Assembly: GCA_965230415.1 (NCBI GenBank)
Contig: CBDDKZ010000005.1
Coordinates: 2,232,001 to 2,296,000, forward strand
Source of the DNA: CBDDKZ01 sp965230415
GTDB taxonomy: Bacteria; Bacteroidota; Bacteroidia; Cytophagales; JAAEPT01
Direction: 5' to 3'
Length of the DNA stretch: 64,000 bases
The position numbers and the translations under genes are program-made. The notes beneath the pieces are model-generated. The model was not told the origin of the DNA. It did not search any database and was given only the letters and a program-made list of their open reading frames with translations. The first letter of the stretch is position 1; each line of letters starts with the position of its first letter. Below, piece after piece: positions 18,593-28,335 of this stretch.

Positions 18593-19897
18593 TTAAACCA
18601 ACTGATCCAATTTTTTAACAATTTCTTCCATTTCGTAATTCTTTATTTCATTTAAATCAGGTTTTAAATGTATACCTTCTTTGATCACTTTTAGGAATTG
18701 TTCTTTCGATTTTGAAACGTCATCCGGATCAAATATAAGTGAGGTACCGGTTAGTTGTAAAATAGCTTTTTGTGCTCCTTCGCAAACAAAAGCCAAAATG
18801 GGTTTCATTAAACTTAAATATTCATAGGTCTTCCCGGCAATGCTGTAATCCGGATCTCCGACAACTTTAGCAGAAGTTAATAATAGAAGATCTTTTGATT
18901 TCAAAAAATCCAGTGCCTTGGTTTTTGGTAAGAAACCAATATGATGAACAACTTTTTCCAACTTATGCGCGGCTACCATTGAATCGAACCAATAAGGTTT
19001 ATTGCCGGCAACTATAATTTCAATTTGAGTTTCAAATTGGGGGTTGTCCTTTATTAAAGATTGTAGTGTTCTAAAAAAATAGAGGGGGCTGCGGTAGCTC
19101 CAGTCTTCTTTTCTTGGGCTATACTGAAAATATTGATAGGGCCTTTTTTGCCACCATTTCTTATCAAGAGACTCTTGGGTCTGTGGATTGTAATAAAAAG
19201 ACCCGAGGTAGCCAATACTCCATTTACTCTTAGGAGGAATAGTTATTTCGTTAACAGGTTCAGATTCGTAACCCTCGAACCCATTAGGCACCAGATGAAT
19301 CTTTGATTCTACATGCGATCCGTGTGTTTTGACGAGCTCAATGCGTGTCTGTTCGGAGGTGACGAGGACGGTGTCACATTCCATCAGGTAATTGTGTTCA
19401 TGCTTTACGCAACGCTTATAGTGCAAAATGGAAGCAAAGGGACTAATATTCCAGTTTGACCAGGCATCTCTCATGTCCAAAAGTACCTTTAGCCCTTTAA
19501 CAGACTTGAGGTAAGTCAATGTTTGCCCCATGCTAAAAGGCGGTACCGTAACTATGGCAGTATCAGGAACACCTGTGTCAAAAATTTGGGCTAGCGTTTT
19601 TAGAAGTTCCTCTTGCCACAAACTAAATTCGACATCCAGCACATTAAAATAATAGGTGCTAAGAATAGCATGTTTCTTCCCTCTTTTCTTCGTTCCTGCA
19701 CGTAACACGGTAATATTATCTGGTATGGCTATGCTGTTGTCCACTTTTTGATCTCCCTGAACGGCTTGAGTGACCACCGTCACCTTATGTCCCCGTTGTG
19801 CCAGGTACTTTGCCATCTTGTACGGCCTGTGTGCTCCACCGGTGTTGAGTGGGGGAAACTCATATGCTATGATAAGAATATGTTTATTCGGAATCAT
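18593..19897 (-). CDS. GT4 glycosyltransferase, GT-B fold
   Basis: The 434-residue protein begins MIPNKHILIIAYEFPPLNTGGAHRPYKM, a typical GT4 start, and has the donor-side region SIAGKTYEYLSLMKPILAF (about 355-373). I chose the ATG at 19897, which overlaps the last 14 bases of the SGNH gene and implies coupled translation. A TTG six codons further upstream is less likely. The protein is longer than the common 380 residues because of an extra stretch around 225-265 (SLDKKWWQKRPYQYFQ). It shares its operon with the acylation pair, so its product may be the acylated sugar. Confidence 0.92.
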   Translation of the reverse strand: MIPNKHILIIAYEFPPLNTGGAHRPYKMAKYLAQRGHKVTVVTQAVQGDQKVDNSIAIPDNITVLRAGTKKRGKKHAILSTYYFNVLDVEFSLWQEELLKTLAQIFDTGVPDTAIVTVPPFSMGQTLTYLKSVKGLKVLLDMRDAWSNWNISPFASILHYKRCVKHEHNYLMECDTVLVTSEQTRIELVKTHGSHVESKIHLVPNGFEGYESEPVNEITIPPKSKWSIGYLGSFYYNPQTQESLDKKWWQKRPYQYFQYSPRKEDWSYRSPLYFFRTLQSLIKDNPQFETQIEIIVAGNKPYWFDSMVAAHKLEKVVHHIGFLPKTKALDFLKSKDLLLLTSAKVVGDPDYSIAGKTYEYLSLMKPILAFVCEGAQKAILQLTGTSLIFDPDDVSKSKEQFLKVIKEGIHLKPDLNEIKNYEMEEIVKKLDQLV

Positions 19898-20825
19898 CTC
19901 GTAGGATGTGTTCAATTAGTTGTTGTGTGAAATCTGATGCTGCTTTGTGTTGTAAGTGGTTACCATCGTAGCATAAACTATCACTACTCATGGAAAGGAA
20001 ATCGTGAAATGGAATTTTTTGCATGGCACAAATGTGCATTATTTGGTCCGAGAATCCGGGAGCATATTCATGTTCAAGCTTAGCCATTTGAGCGGAAACC
20101 GGTAATCTTACTACATGCACCGAACCATATTTTTGGAGCCACTTAATAATTTTGGTGAAGTAAGTTATACGCAAGGGTGAAACCTGATTTGTTTGGGCCA
20201 CTTTTTTGCGATAATGACTCATTTTCGCTCTTGTATGCGACATTATGAATTTTTCTGATAATGTCTCTGTATGTGAAATGCGCTGTCCACCATTGAGGTC
20301 AATTTTACCTCCATTGTCACCATTGAAAAGAAAATGATACAAAGGTCGTTTGTGAGTGGCATAGAAATAGGAAAGGTTGGGTGCAGAAGAGAAAGAGGTC
20401 ATAGTGCCCAAAAAGCTATTTTTCTCTTTGAAATTTTTTGCTTCGTCCGCTACATTTTTCTTGCCCGATACAGCCCATGGGTCTATAGTAATAATAAACA
20501 GACGGTGTGAATTATTGGTCGATGAAGTGTCTACTTTGTCTCTGATGGCTTTGAAATAAGTAGGTCCGTATGGTGAAACGCCTAAATTAAAGGCAAAGTT
20601 GTATAACGAATCAAATCTGGTTTTTTTAGCGTTAAATACCGACGGTACTATTCCCTCTGCCGCTCTTGAGGTACCTGTAATGATGCTACACTTTTTGGGC
20701 GAGCTACATTTAATATAATAGATATCTTCTTTTGCCGCCTTTTGCACGCCATAATGTAAAATGACACAAGTAGCTATCATAGCAATTGAAAAAACAATGA
20801 TGATTATGTGCAGTCGATTTTTCAT
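19884..20825 (-). CDS. SGNH-like protein partnering an MBOAT acyltransferase
   Basis: The 313-residue protein has one N-terminal membrane anchor (about 5-27) and a periplasmic domain. IITGTSRAAEG (Ser about 53) looks like the nucleophile block, and YDGNHLQHKAA near the C terminus (about 286-296) supplies the Asp-His part, as in DltD, AlgJ and AlgX. In such systems the MBOAT protein brings an acyl group across the membrane and the SGNH protein places it on the polymer. The ATG at 20825 follows the MBOAT stop by one base; a longer TTG start at 20870 lies inside the MBOAT gene. Motif placement is by eye. Confidence 0.85.
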   Translation of the reverse strand: MKNRLHIIIIVFSIAMIATCVILHYGVQKAAKEDIYYIKCSSPKKCSIITGTSRAAEGIVPSVFNAKKTRFDSLYNFAFNLGVSPYGPTYFKAIRDKVDTSSTNNSHRLFIITIDPWAVSGKKNVADEAKNFKEKNSFLGTMTSFSSAPNLSYFYATHKRPLYHFLFNGDNGGKIDLNGGQRISHTETLSEKFIMSHTRAKMSHYRKKVAQTNQVSPLRITYFTKIIKWLQKYGSVHVVRLPVSAQMAKLEHEYAPGFSDQIMHICAMQKIPFHDFLSMSSDSLCYDGNHLQHKAASDFTQQLIEHILRDDSE

Positions 20826-20826
20826 C

Positions 20827-22308
20827 TCAAAATTGAAAATAAATAAACTCGTTTTGTCCTCTAAACCCAAATAGAAATATACTTAACAATAAAAAGCTTA
20901 TAGCAGCAAAATACCATGTATTTTTAGATATCAGATGTTTTACCAAATTGGTTTTTATTTCAAATAGTAGGAGCATTCCTATGAATGGAATTACGAGCAG
21001 AAAATCGATACCGGTAATACCCAGATTAATTTCACCAAAATTGAAATTAATAAAATAGCTTTTTGACGAAAGCACACTTTGTTTACATACATAAAGAAGG
21101 TCGCTTAGTTGACCAAACTTAGGTGTGGCCAAATTGGTGAATATAATTTGCAGGTCACTTACCTTATTGGCTCGGAACAGAATCCAACCACAACATACAA
21201 GACCGAAAATGATTAAACGACGCGGGAGTAGTTTTAGAAAAGGTTGGGTACTACTAAGAGGTTTAATGCCAAAAATTCCTTCTGCTAACAGTAATGCTCC
21301 ATGAAACAGGCCCCATAATATGAAAGTCCAGTTGGCACCGTGCCAAAAGCCACTAAGAATGAACGTAATGAGTATGTTATAATACCATCTGTATTTTACT
21401 ACTCGATTGCCTCCAAGGGGGATATAAACATAATCTCTAAACCATTGTGAAAGGGAAATGTGCCATTTTTTCCAGAACTCATTTATTGAGGTGGCCCCAT
21501 AAGGAGCTTTAAAGTTTTCCATGATATTTATTCCAAGAATTTGTGCCAATCCTATGGCTATATCAGAATAACCAGAAAAGTCGCAGTAGATTTGAAAAGC
21601 AAAAAAAAGTATGGCTATAAAGATGATAGGTCCCTCAAAATTACCGGGAGCATCAAAAACCGGGTCGACAAATAAAGCCAGTCGATCAGCAATGACAACT
21701 TTCTTGAAAAAACCTAAAAGCAAGCGTTGTGATCCCAAAACTACATTTTCACTCGTAATGCGGGCTGATTTTCGCAATTCCGGTAGCAGGTGACCGGCAC
21801 GTTCAATAGGGCCGGCTACCAATTGTGGAAAAAAAACGACATAGGTAGCAAAACGAAACAGATTTTTTTCGGGTTGTATCCGCTCTTTATATACATCTAT
21901 ACTGTAGGACATAGTTTGAAAAGTATAGAAAGATATTCCCATGGGAAGTATTATCTTAAATGCAGGAAACACCTCGTCTATATCAATTAATGCTGCGGTA
22001 TCATTCACCACTCCGGTGAAGAAAAGTGCATACTTAAAGAAGAACAGAATTCCCAGGTTAGACCCCAGGCTCAGATAAAGAAAGAAGCGCTTTCTTTTCG
22101 GGCTATTTTCCGCTGCTATTTTTCTGGCGCAGAAATAATCAAGCAATGTTGAGAAGACCAGTAGAAGCGTGAATTCTATTTTCCAGTATCCATAAAAGAA
22201 ATAGCTGGCAATAAGCAACCAAATCCAGCGCAGGCGCAAGGGTACAATCAGGAATACAGCAATGAATACTGTGAAAAATGCGATGAATTCAAATGAGTTA
22301 AATAACAT
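20827..22308 (-). CDS. MBOAT-family membrane O-acyltransferase, AlgI/DltB type
   Basis: The 493-residue polytopic protein begins MLFNSFEFIAFF, the usual AlgI-like opening. It carries YIPLGGNRV and GFWHGANWTFILWGLFHGALL (about 316-340), whose first His is the catalytic residue of the family. It transfers acyl groups, usually acetyl, to a surface polymer, with the SGNH protein encoded next to it as the likely partner. It heads a minus-strand operon: MBOAT, SGNH, GT4, GT2. Confidence 0.96.
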   Translation of the reverse strand: MLFNSFEFIAFFTVFIAVFLIVPLRLRWIWLLIASYFFYGYWKIEFTLLLVFSTLLDYFCARKIAAENSPKRKRFFLYLSLGSNLGILFFFKYALFFTGVVNDTAALIDIDEVFPAFKIILPMGISFYTFQTMSYSIDVYKERIQPEKNLFRFATYVVFFPQLVAGPIERAGHLLPELRKSARITSENVVLGSQRLLLGFFKKVVIADRLALFVDPVFDAPGNFEGPIIFIAILFFAFQIYCDFSGYSDIAIGLAQILGINIMENFKAPYGATSINEFWKKWHISLSQWFRDYVYIPLGGNRVVKYRWYYNILITFILSGFWHGANWTFILWGLFHGALLLAEGIFGIKPLSSTQPFLKLLPRRLIIFGLVCCGWILFRANKVSDLQIIFTNLATPKFGQLSDLLYVCKQSVLSSKSYFINFNFGEINLGITGIDFLLVIPFIGMLLLFEIKTNLVKHLISKNTWYFAAISFLLLSIFLFGFRGQNEFIYFQF

Positions 22309-22662
22309 ACTGTCCTTAAAATACCAGTCGTACGGTGTTATTCTTAAATTTTTTGATAGAATTTGAACGCTGTAGCTTCAAATTGACTTATCGAAAAATC
22401 TGGTGCTATTCGTTTTATGAGCTAAAGGTGGTTTTTTATTATTTCTTCATAGCAATTGACGCTTATACTAATACTATTTTGCGCTAATTTTGAATGATTT
22501 CATTTATGAAAATAGTTGTTTTTTTATTGTAAAACCATCATGCCTACATTTCCATCAGCACTCGGCTCAGAAAGGAGGAAATGGTCAACTTTCCTCCCGA
22601 ATTGACTATTTTAATCATAGATGGTGGTATGAGGAAGACGAAAATAGTCGCTATATCACCAT
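22309..22662. other. Intergenic region with a small inverted repeat
   Basis: These 354 bases lie between two minus-strand genes. GGAGGAAA (22574-22581) and TTTCCTCC (22590-22597) can pair around an 8-base loop, but no T-run follows on either strand, so I do not call it a terminator. A plus-strand frame of 58 codons from a TTG near 22487, ending in NHRWWYEEDENSRYITI at about 22663, has no recognised relative. Confidence 0.4.
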
Positions 22663-23520
22663 TTAAGAATTACTACTACCTTTGTGTCCCCAAATAATAA
22701 TGCAATTTTTTTTGTGTGTCAGAGGTTTTTCTTCAATTATCTCAGAACCTGGAATTATATTGAGTAATTCCTCTTTTGTGTAAGATTTGAAATGTTCAGG
22801 AGATGTATCGTTGTAGGTAATATATCCTTTGCTGCAATTTAAAACCACTTTGTTTAAATAGACATCCTGAATTTTTCCAGGTAGCTCCGTAAAGGCATAA
22901 TTGCTTATAAAAAGATCGTATTCTTGTTTCTCAAGTTCATTCATAGTTATGTACCTGAGCCTGGAATTCATTATATAATTATCGAGGTATCTTTGAGTTA
23001 ATAAAAGTGCTTGTTTAATATCTACCAAGGTATATTCTGCTGGTTTTTCGGTACTATTTATGATTCTACATTGCCCTCCGTATCCAACACCTATTTCGCA
23101 GATCTTTAGATTATCCAGGTTACCAAAAAGATATCTTATATCGGCATATACCTTGATATACCTTAAAGTTGAAGGAGATATTTTGCCAATACCCGGATAT
23201 TCAAAAACCTGGGGATTACCCCAGTAATCGTTTTCTTTAAACTTATTGATATGTTCCAGGTAATTAGGGAACGTTTTTTCTATTTCGTTGATGTAAGAAG
23301 TTCCTTGACTCTCAGTAACATGTTCCAAAACTATATTGTATATTTCATTTCGTCTGAAGTTTTGGAATAGTTCAGAAGAAATACTCGCCTTTGCGCAAAA
23401 ATCCGGATATATCTGGTCGTCTGAAATGCTGGTAGACATGCGAAATAAGTGTGAATTATCATTTTTTGTATCGTCGTTTAATCCCTTTGGAACCACACTC
23501 TTTATCATTTTTTTTATCAT
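22663..23520 (-). CDS. Putative sugar O-methyltransferase
   Basis: The 285-residue protein contains a SAM-binding loop, KICEIGVGYGGQ (about 138-149), followed by YTLVDIKQALLLTQRYL and YDLFISNYAFTELP, the arrangement of the NanM-like putative sugar O-methyltransferases found in polysaccharide loci. It would cap or decorate a sugar hydroxyl. Long gaps on both sides suggest it is transcribed alone. The acceptor sugar is unknown. Confidence 0.85.
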   Translation of the reverse strand: MIKKMIKSVVPKGLNDDTKNDNSHLFRMSTSISDDQIYPDFCAKASISSELFQNFRRNEIYNIVLEHVTESQGTSYINEIEKTFPNYLEHINKFKENDYWGNPQVFEYPGIGKISPSTLRYIKVYADIRYLFGNLDNLKICEIGVGYGGQCRIINSTEKPAEYTLVDIKQALLLTQRYLDNYIMNSRLRYITMNELEKQEYDLFISNYAFTELPGKIQDVYLNKVVLNCSKGYITYNDTSPEHFKSYTKEELLNIIPGSEIIEEKPLTHKKNCIIIWGHKGSSNS

Positions 23521-23863
23521 AAATATTAATTTTTATGTAGTCACGCTAAACGCCTAAAATAAAATGCGCCGGCTTATAATAAAAATCAAATATAGTTGCA
23601 GATTATGACCAAGGCAACTTGTAAGTGGACTATTATTTGTAGGTAACAAATGCGAGTGTGTTTTTTGGTACTAATTTTTATATGGTAAAGACTCGTCAAT
23701 GTTGAAGTTATGGTAAAAGGGAGTGCATACTATTTTTCCTTATAGATCACTGAAATAGTTATCAGTGAAAGACTAAATTCAACATAGGTATCTAAATTAC
23801 AATTAAAGATGCTGCTGTGAATATTGCGAAGTAGATCGTGTCAAAAACAGCGCCTTAGAGGTG
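23521..23863. other. Intergenic region
   Basis: These 343 AT-rich bases lie between two minus-strand genes. CACTGA and TCAGTG near 23750 form a minor inverted repeat. There is no credible gene. The stretch should hold the promoter of the sugar methyltransferase gene and the end of the GT4/GT2 transcript. Confidence 0.4.
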
Positions 23864-25024
23864 CTATTCTAAAATTTTTTGGTAAAAATTAAGCAAGGTA
23901 GATTCAAATTGATTAATTGAAAACGATTGTTCTATTCTTGTTCTGTTTTCTGGAGCTAAACGCCAGTTTTTCACTATTTCGTTCATAGCGATTGCATAGC
24001 CAATAGTATCTTTTTCGTGTACCAAATAGGCAAATTCATGCTTCCTGACTAATTCCGGAATTCCTGCGTGTTTAGTAGATAGTACCGGCAATTCCATAGC
24101 CATACCTTCCATTAAGGCATTAGGAATACCTTCCTCGTCTCCATCGGGTGTTGTTATACTGTGTTGCATAATTACATGCGATGATTCTAAAAGTTTCTTG
24201 GTTTCGTTCTTATCAATCCATCCATGAAATAACAGGTTGTTTTGTATCCCTAATTCATGGGCCAAAGTCTTAATTTCTTGATACAAATTGTTATTTTCAT
24301 CAGCGCCGGTGAAAATAAACTCGAAACGCTCAGGTTTGTCTGTCAAAGCTAAAAATTTTGCAATGGCTTTTAAGGTGTATTCATGACCTTTCTTTTTCCG
24401 GAAAGAAGATACTTGCAAAAATCGAAACTTACTTGAAACAGGTGGAGGCGACTGTTTCCTGTTATAGAAGTCCGTATTAGTATTGGAATGTAGAATAAGA
24501 TGTTCATCTATTGATATATCTTTCGATTCCAAATTATTCTTTAAATGCTCACAAACGAATAACGGGTAGACGTTTCTTTTTTTTAGTATGCCCTTTAGTT
24601 TGTTAATATATTTTTTTGAAAATAATTTATTGCTGGCGTCATATCCTCTGAAGTGTATCAGGTATTTCAATGATTCATTGAATGAATTGTCAAAGACTTT
24701 TAAAGCATCGTAACCAAACTGAATATGCATTAGATCCGGATTGAAATCACTAATGATTGCATTTAGTTCGGTTTGGAATTTTTTATCTTTGAAGCCATAA
24801 TACCAATCATGGATTTCCAAAAAATGACGAATTTTTGTGAACGCTTGATTAAAATTAATTTCATGAACCTTAATAATACTTCCCGAATAGAAATTTTGTA
24901 AACATACTACTTGTACCTGAGCATGCCCGGCAATTTGTTCAATTTGGTTTACAATAAATGGCACTTTGCCAAAAATATCCACATAATACAGTACCTTGAG
25001 CTTCTTCGATTGCAATTCTTTCAT
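23864..25024 (-). CDS. GT4 glycosyltransferase, GT-B fold
   Basis: The 386-residue protein shows HIQFGYDA in the acceptor half, FLQVSSFRKKKGHEYTLKA, FTGADENN, LLFHGWIDKNETKKLL, and GIPNALMEGMAMELPVLSTKHAGIPE with the donor-binding Glu. These are the standard marks of family GT4. I chose the ATG at 25024; a TTG at 25036 would overlap the stop of the GT2 gene by four bases and is possible. It follows that GT2 gene directly, so both probably act in sequence on one repeat unit. Confidence 0.93.
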   Translation of the reverse strand: MKELQSKKLKVLYYVDIFGKVPFIVNQIEQIAGHAQVQVVCLQNFYSGSIIKVHEINFNQAFTKIRHFLEIHDWYYGFKDKKFQTELNAIISDFNPDLMHIQFGYDALKVFDNSFNESLKYLIHFRGYDASNKLFSKKYINKLKGILKKRNVYPLFVCEHLKNNLESKDISIDEHLILHSNTNTDFYNRKQSPPPVSSKFRFLQVSSFRKKKGHEYTLKAIAKFLALTDKPERFEFIFTGADENNNLYQEIKTLAHELGIQNNLLFHGWIDKNETKKLLESSHVIMQHSITTPDGDEEGIPNALMEGMAMELPVLSTKHAGIPELVRKHEFAYLVHEKDTIGYAIAMNEIVKNWRLAPENRTRIEQSFSINQFESTLLNFYQKILE

Positions 25025-25032
25025 AGCTTCGT

Positions 25033-25992
25033 TCAACTTCTTCTTTTCAGCTTTCTTACAAATGTTGCAACAATATATTTGATGTTAATGATTCGAAAAG
25101 GGCTTTTAAACCATGCATTTCTAGCATTTAAGAAACTGCTGTTCCAATGACCGTTATAGGCAGATTTGTCTGCGGCCATTCTATAAACTAATGAAACATC
25201 CCGTTCAAATGGCTCGAGTTTTTCGTGTATAAAACTTTGAATACGACTGTCTTTAAGGTCAGTAATCAATACTTTTTCATAGTCTTCCACGGTGTTTAAG
25301 TATTGAGCGAGTTCATGGCTAATAAACTTCATTGGATTTAAATTTGACCTGGAAACGGAATTTTCTGTCAGCCGCACTTTATACAAAGGTTCTTGAATAA
25401 TGGCTGCGCGAAACTTTTTTAGAATACGTAAAGACCAGTCATAGTCTTCACTTAAAATCCGATCGAATAGTGTGTTATAACCACCAACGGTTTTTAGAAC
25501 CTCGTCCGTAATCATAATTGTGGCACCACAAAAGGAATTTTGGGTTTTACTCTTTTGAACAATGTCATCATGCCGATGTGGGTACTGACGGGATCTGATA
25601 AAAGTATTCTGGTCGTAATAATAGTCAACATTTGTGCCACTAATATCGACATGTAGCTTTTTCATGAAATTTAGCTGCTTCATTAACCGCTCCTTGTCAC
25701 ACCAATCATCAGCATCTTGAAATGTAATAAAAGAACCGACACATTTGCCGAAAAGGTCATTGCATGTTCGAAGGTACCCTTGATTCGTATTGGCCCTAAA
25801 AAACTTGATACGTTCATCATCATAAGCTTCAATTAAGCTTGAAGTGGTGTCAGATGAACAGTCGTCCTGAATGAGCAACTCGAAGTTTGAATAAGATTGT
25901 TGTAATACACTATCTATGGCTTCATTTATTGTATCTTCTGCATTATATGCAGGCATTAAAATAGAAACTAGCGGATGTGATTCTTTGGACAT
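25033..25992 (-). CDS. GT2 glycosyltransferase
   Basis: The 319-residue protein has a GT-A domain starting LVSILMPAYNAEDTINEAID, LLIQDDCSSDTT, and a DxD-type FITFQDADDWCDKERL (about 89-104). A basic C-terminal tail may touch the membrane. It is a cytoplasmic single-sugar transferase of the polysaccharide pathway. It leads a two-gene minus-strand operon with the GT4 gene and is divergent from another GT2 gene 148 bases away. Confidence 0.93.
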   Translation of the reverse strand: MSKESHPLVSILMPAYNAEDTINEAIDSVLQQSYSNFELLIQDDCSSDTTSSLIEAYDDERIKFFRANTNQGYLRTCNDLFGKCVGSFITFQDADDWCDKERLMKQLNFMKKLHVDISGTNVDYYYDQNTFIRSRQYPHRHDDIVQKSKTQNSFCGATIMITDEVLKTVGGYNTLFDRILSEDYDWSLRILKKFRAAIIQEPLYKVRLTENSVSRSNLNPMKFISHELAQYLNTVEDYEKVLITDLKDSRIQSFIHEKLEPFERDVSLVYRMAADKSAYNGHWNSSFLNARNAWFKSPFRIINIKYIVATFVRKLKRRS

Positions 25993-26140
25993 TGGTATTA
26001 ATTAAACCCAAAAATAATGAAGCTATTCAATTTTTTAAGCATTAATCTATTTTAGAGTAGTATATCATATTGGCTCTGAAATTTGCAAAGCGTGGTTTAA
26101 GTTGAAACATTTATTTAATTTTATCGCTTAATACTGTTAT

Positions 26141-27154
26141 ATGTCGCACCCAGGAGTTACTGTACTTATGCCTGTTTATAATGCAGCTACGCATTTGAAA
26201 GCGGCTGTAGACAGCATATTAAATCAAACACTTTCTGATTTCGAATTTTTGATAATAAATGATGGAAGTACTGATGAGTCTGGAAAAATTCTACGCGAAT
26301 ATGCTCAAAAAGACAGGCGTATTACCTTAATTGAACAAGAGAATAAAGGTTTGATTGATACGCTTAATTATGGAATCGAGCAATCGACAGGTGAATACAT
26401 AGCACGGATGGATGCCGACGACGTAGCGTACCCGGAACGTTTGGAAAGGCAATGCGATTTTCTTAACAGGAACAAAAGTATCGGCGCCTGCGGAACCTGG
26501 ATCAGGGCCTTAAATCACCCTTCTTTCAACATCATAAAATATTATAAAAACCATGAAGACATATGTATGCATATGTTCAAACTGGTGGCTTTTGCGCATC
26601 CTACGGTAATGATGCGACGCGATGTACTTGCGGCTAATAATATCAAGTACAACAAAAACTTCAAACATGCCGAGGACTACGAGTTTTGGCGTGAATTGGC
26701 TTCGATTACAAGGTTGGCAAACCTTCCCGAAGTATTGCTGGACTATAGATTTCATCCAAATCAGGTATCTTCTACTCACAAAAGTACCCAGGTTGATAAT
26801 GCAAAAAAAGCAAGGATGGCTATTTTGGAACACCTCTTACAACGAAAGATAAGTGATGAAGAATACCTCATGCATAAGTTTATCACCCATAACGGGAAGT
26901 TAATGAAAACCGATTTACATAGCTACAAAAACTGGATTGAAGAGATCTATCGTGCAGGATTAAAGAGAGGCGGATATCATGAAGTTCATTTTAAAGAAAT
27001 GCTCACTCGTGGTTATTACAAAGTGTTATTGGAGTTCACGAGAGATCACAATAAGCTACTTTCACATTTGAAGCAGATGCCTTTTTATTCAGGTAATGTG
27101 TTGAGTAAAAATCAAAAAATTCGTCTGTTCGCAAAATCATTGTTAAACAAGTGA
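26141..27154 (+). CDS. GT2 glycosyltransferase
   Basis: The 337-residue protein has the GT-A motifs GVTVLMPVYNAATHLKAAVD, FLIINDGSTDES and YIARMDADDVAYPERLERQ (about 86-104), the last with the DxD metal site. The sequence after RFHPNQVSSTH is typical of GT2 enzymes for surface glycans. Donor and acceptor are unknown. A methyltransferase-like gene follows 58 bases downstream on the same strand. Confidence 0.93.
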   Translation: MSHPGVTVLMPVYNAATHLKAAVDSILNQTLSDFEFLIINDGSTDESGKILREYAQKDRRITLIEQENKGLIDTLNYGIEQSTGEYIARMDADDVAYPERLERQCDFLNRNKSIGACGTWIRALNHPSFNIIKYYKNHEDICMHMFKLVAFAHPTVMMRRDVLAANNIKYNKNFKHAEDYEFWRELASITRLANLPEVLLDYRFHPNQVSSTHKSTQVDNAKKARMAILEHLLQRKISDEEYLMHKFITHNGKLMKTDLHSYKNWIEEIYRAGLKRGGYHEVHFKEMLTRGYYKVLLEFTRDHNKLLSHLKQMPFYSGNVLSKNQKIRLFAKSLLNK

Positions 27155-27212
27155 GGAGCTATTTGTTAATTGTCCGTTCGCAAAGTATCTTTATTCTTAC
27201 AAAAGTTTTTTT

Positions 27213-28166
27213 ATGCTAGAAGGATTTATCGAGCGACAACATTGTCCGGCATGTGAGGAAAAAAAATTTACGACCATTTATGAGCTCCCCTATGAATCTC
27301 AGGTACTAAAAGCATATTTGCATGAGTTTTATGCCCACCAGGGTGGAGTGGAGTTAGACAAAGTGGCTGGTAATCAATTTGAGCTTCGAAAATGTCCAAA
27401 TTGCGGATTGGTGTATCAAGGGCATATTCCAAATGATGCATTAATGGAAACACTTTACGAGAAGTGGTTAAATCCGGCACTTATTTACGAGAAATATCAA
27501 CGCAAACATGGTGCGGCTTATTATTTTAAACTAATAGATGAAGTAGCCAGTTTGTTAGAATATTTCAATAAAATTCCAGACGAACTTCACTTTTTTGATT
27601 TTGGCATGGGTTGGTCTAAATGGTGTAAGGTGGTGCAGTCCATGGGGATAAACAGCTATGGTGCAGAACTTTCCGAGACGCGAATTGAGCATGCTAAAAG
27701 TGTGGGTATTAATGTTGTAACCCTGGAAGGTTTTGAAAAGAATAATTTCGATTTTATCAATACAGAACAGGTTTTTGAACATTTACCAAACCCTTTAGCT
27801 ATTTTAAGAATATTGGTAAAAGGCCTTAAACCGGGCGGACTTATTAAAATAAGTGTTCCTAACGGTTATGACATAGAACGGAGGTTAAAGGCCAATGACT
27901 GGAAAGCAGCCAAGATAAGTGCAAATTCTTTAAACCCTGTTGCTCCTTTGGAGCATATAAATTGTTTTAAGCAGCATACGATAGAAAAAATGGCTTCATT
28001 GGTAGGGATAAAGAGCGTAGATTTTTCTGTAAAAAGACGTCTAAATGTTCCTGCTCCAACAACACCTAAAGATAAGTTCAAAGACCTAATGAGGCCAGCG
28101 TACAATACAATAAGGAAAGAAGAATATCCCGTTGGGTCAACTAATTTATTTTTCACTAACATGTGA
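27213..28166 (+). CDS. Class I SAM methyltransferase with N-terminal zinc-binding cysteines
   Basis: The 317-residue protein starts with a CPAC pair (11-14) and a CPNCG pair (about 66-70), probably a zinc site. A Methyltransf_12/23-type domain follows: FFDFGMGWSKWCKVV in the SAM-loop position (about 126-140), FINTEQVFEHLPNPL and LKPGGLIKISVPNG. Similar proteins modify sugars (C- or O-methylation) in polysaccharide and antibiotic pathways. It follows a GT2 gene closely, so a role in modifying the same glycan is likely. The substrate is unknown. Confidence 0.88.
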   Translation: MLEGFIERQHCPACEEKKFTTIYELPYESQVLKAYLHEFYAHQGGVELDKVAGNQFELRKCPNCGLVYQGHIPNDALMETLYEKWLNPALIYEKYQRKHGAAYYFKLIDEVASLLEYFNKIPDELHFFDFGMGWSKWCKVVQSMGINSYGAELSETRIEHAKSVGINVVTLEGFEKNNFDFINTEQVFEHLPNPLAILRILVKGLKPGGLIKISVPNGYDIERRLKANDWKAAKISANSLNPVAPLEHINCFKQHTIEKMASLVGIKSVDFSVKRRLNVPAPTTPKDKFKDLMRPAYNTIRKEEYPVGSTNLFFTNM

Positions 28167-28335
28167 CGGATTTATTTTCAACCCAACACGTGCTTATCAT
28201 AAAAGGAAAATATGATGTTGAAGTTAGAGCCGGTAAGGGTAAAAATACTTGAGGATAATATTTTTAAATATCGAATATTTTCGGATTATTGAAACTAATT
28301 TTTCGAGAAAGAGTTAATTCTATCAATTATCGTAT

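Noticed and set aside
28206..28290. A 26-codon frame starting at an ATG-ATG pair between two methyltransferase-like genes.
   Set aside because: It is short, has no recognisable features and lies in AT-rich intergenic DNA.
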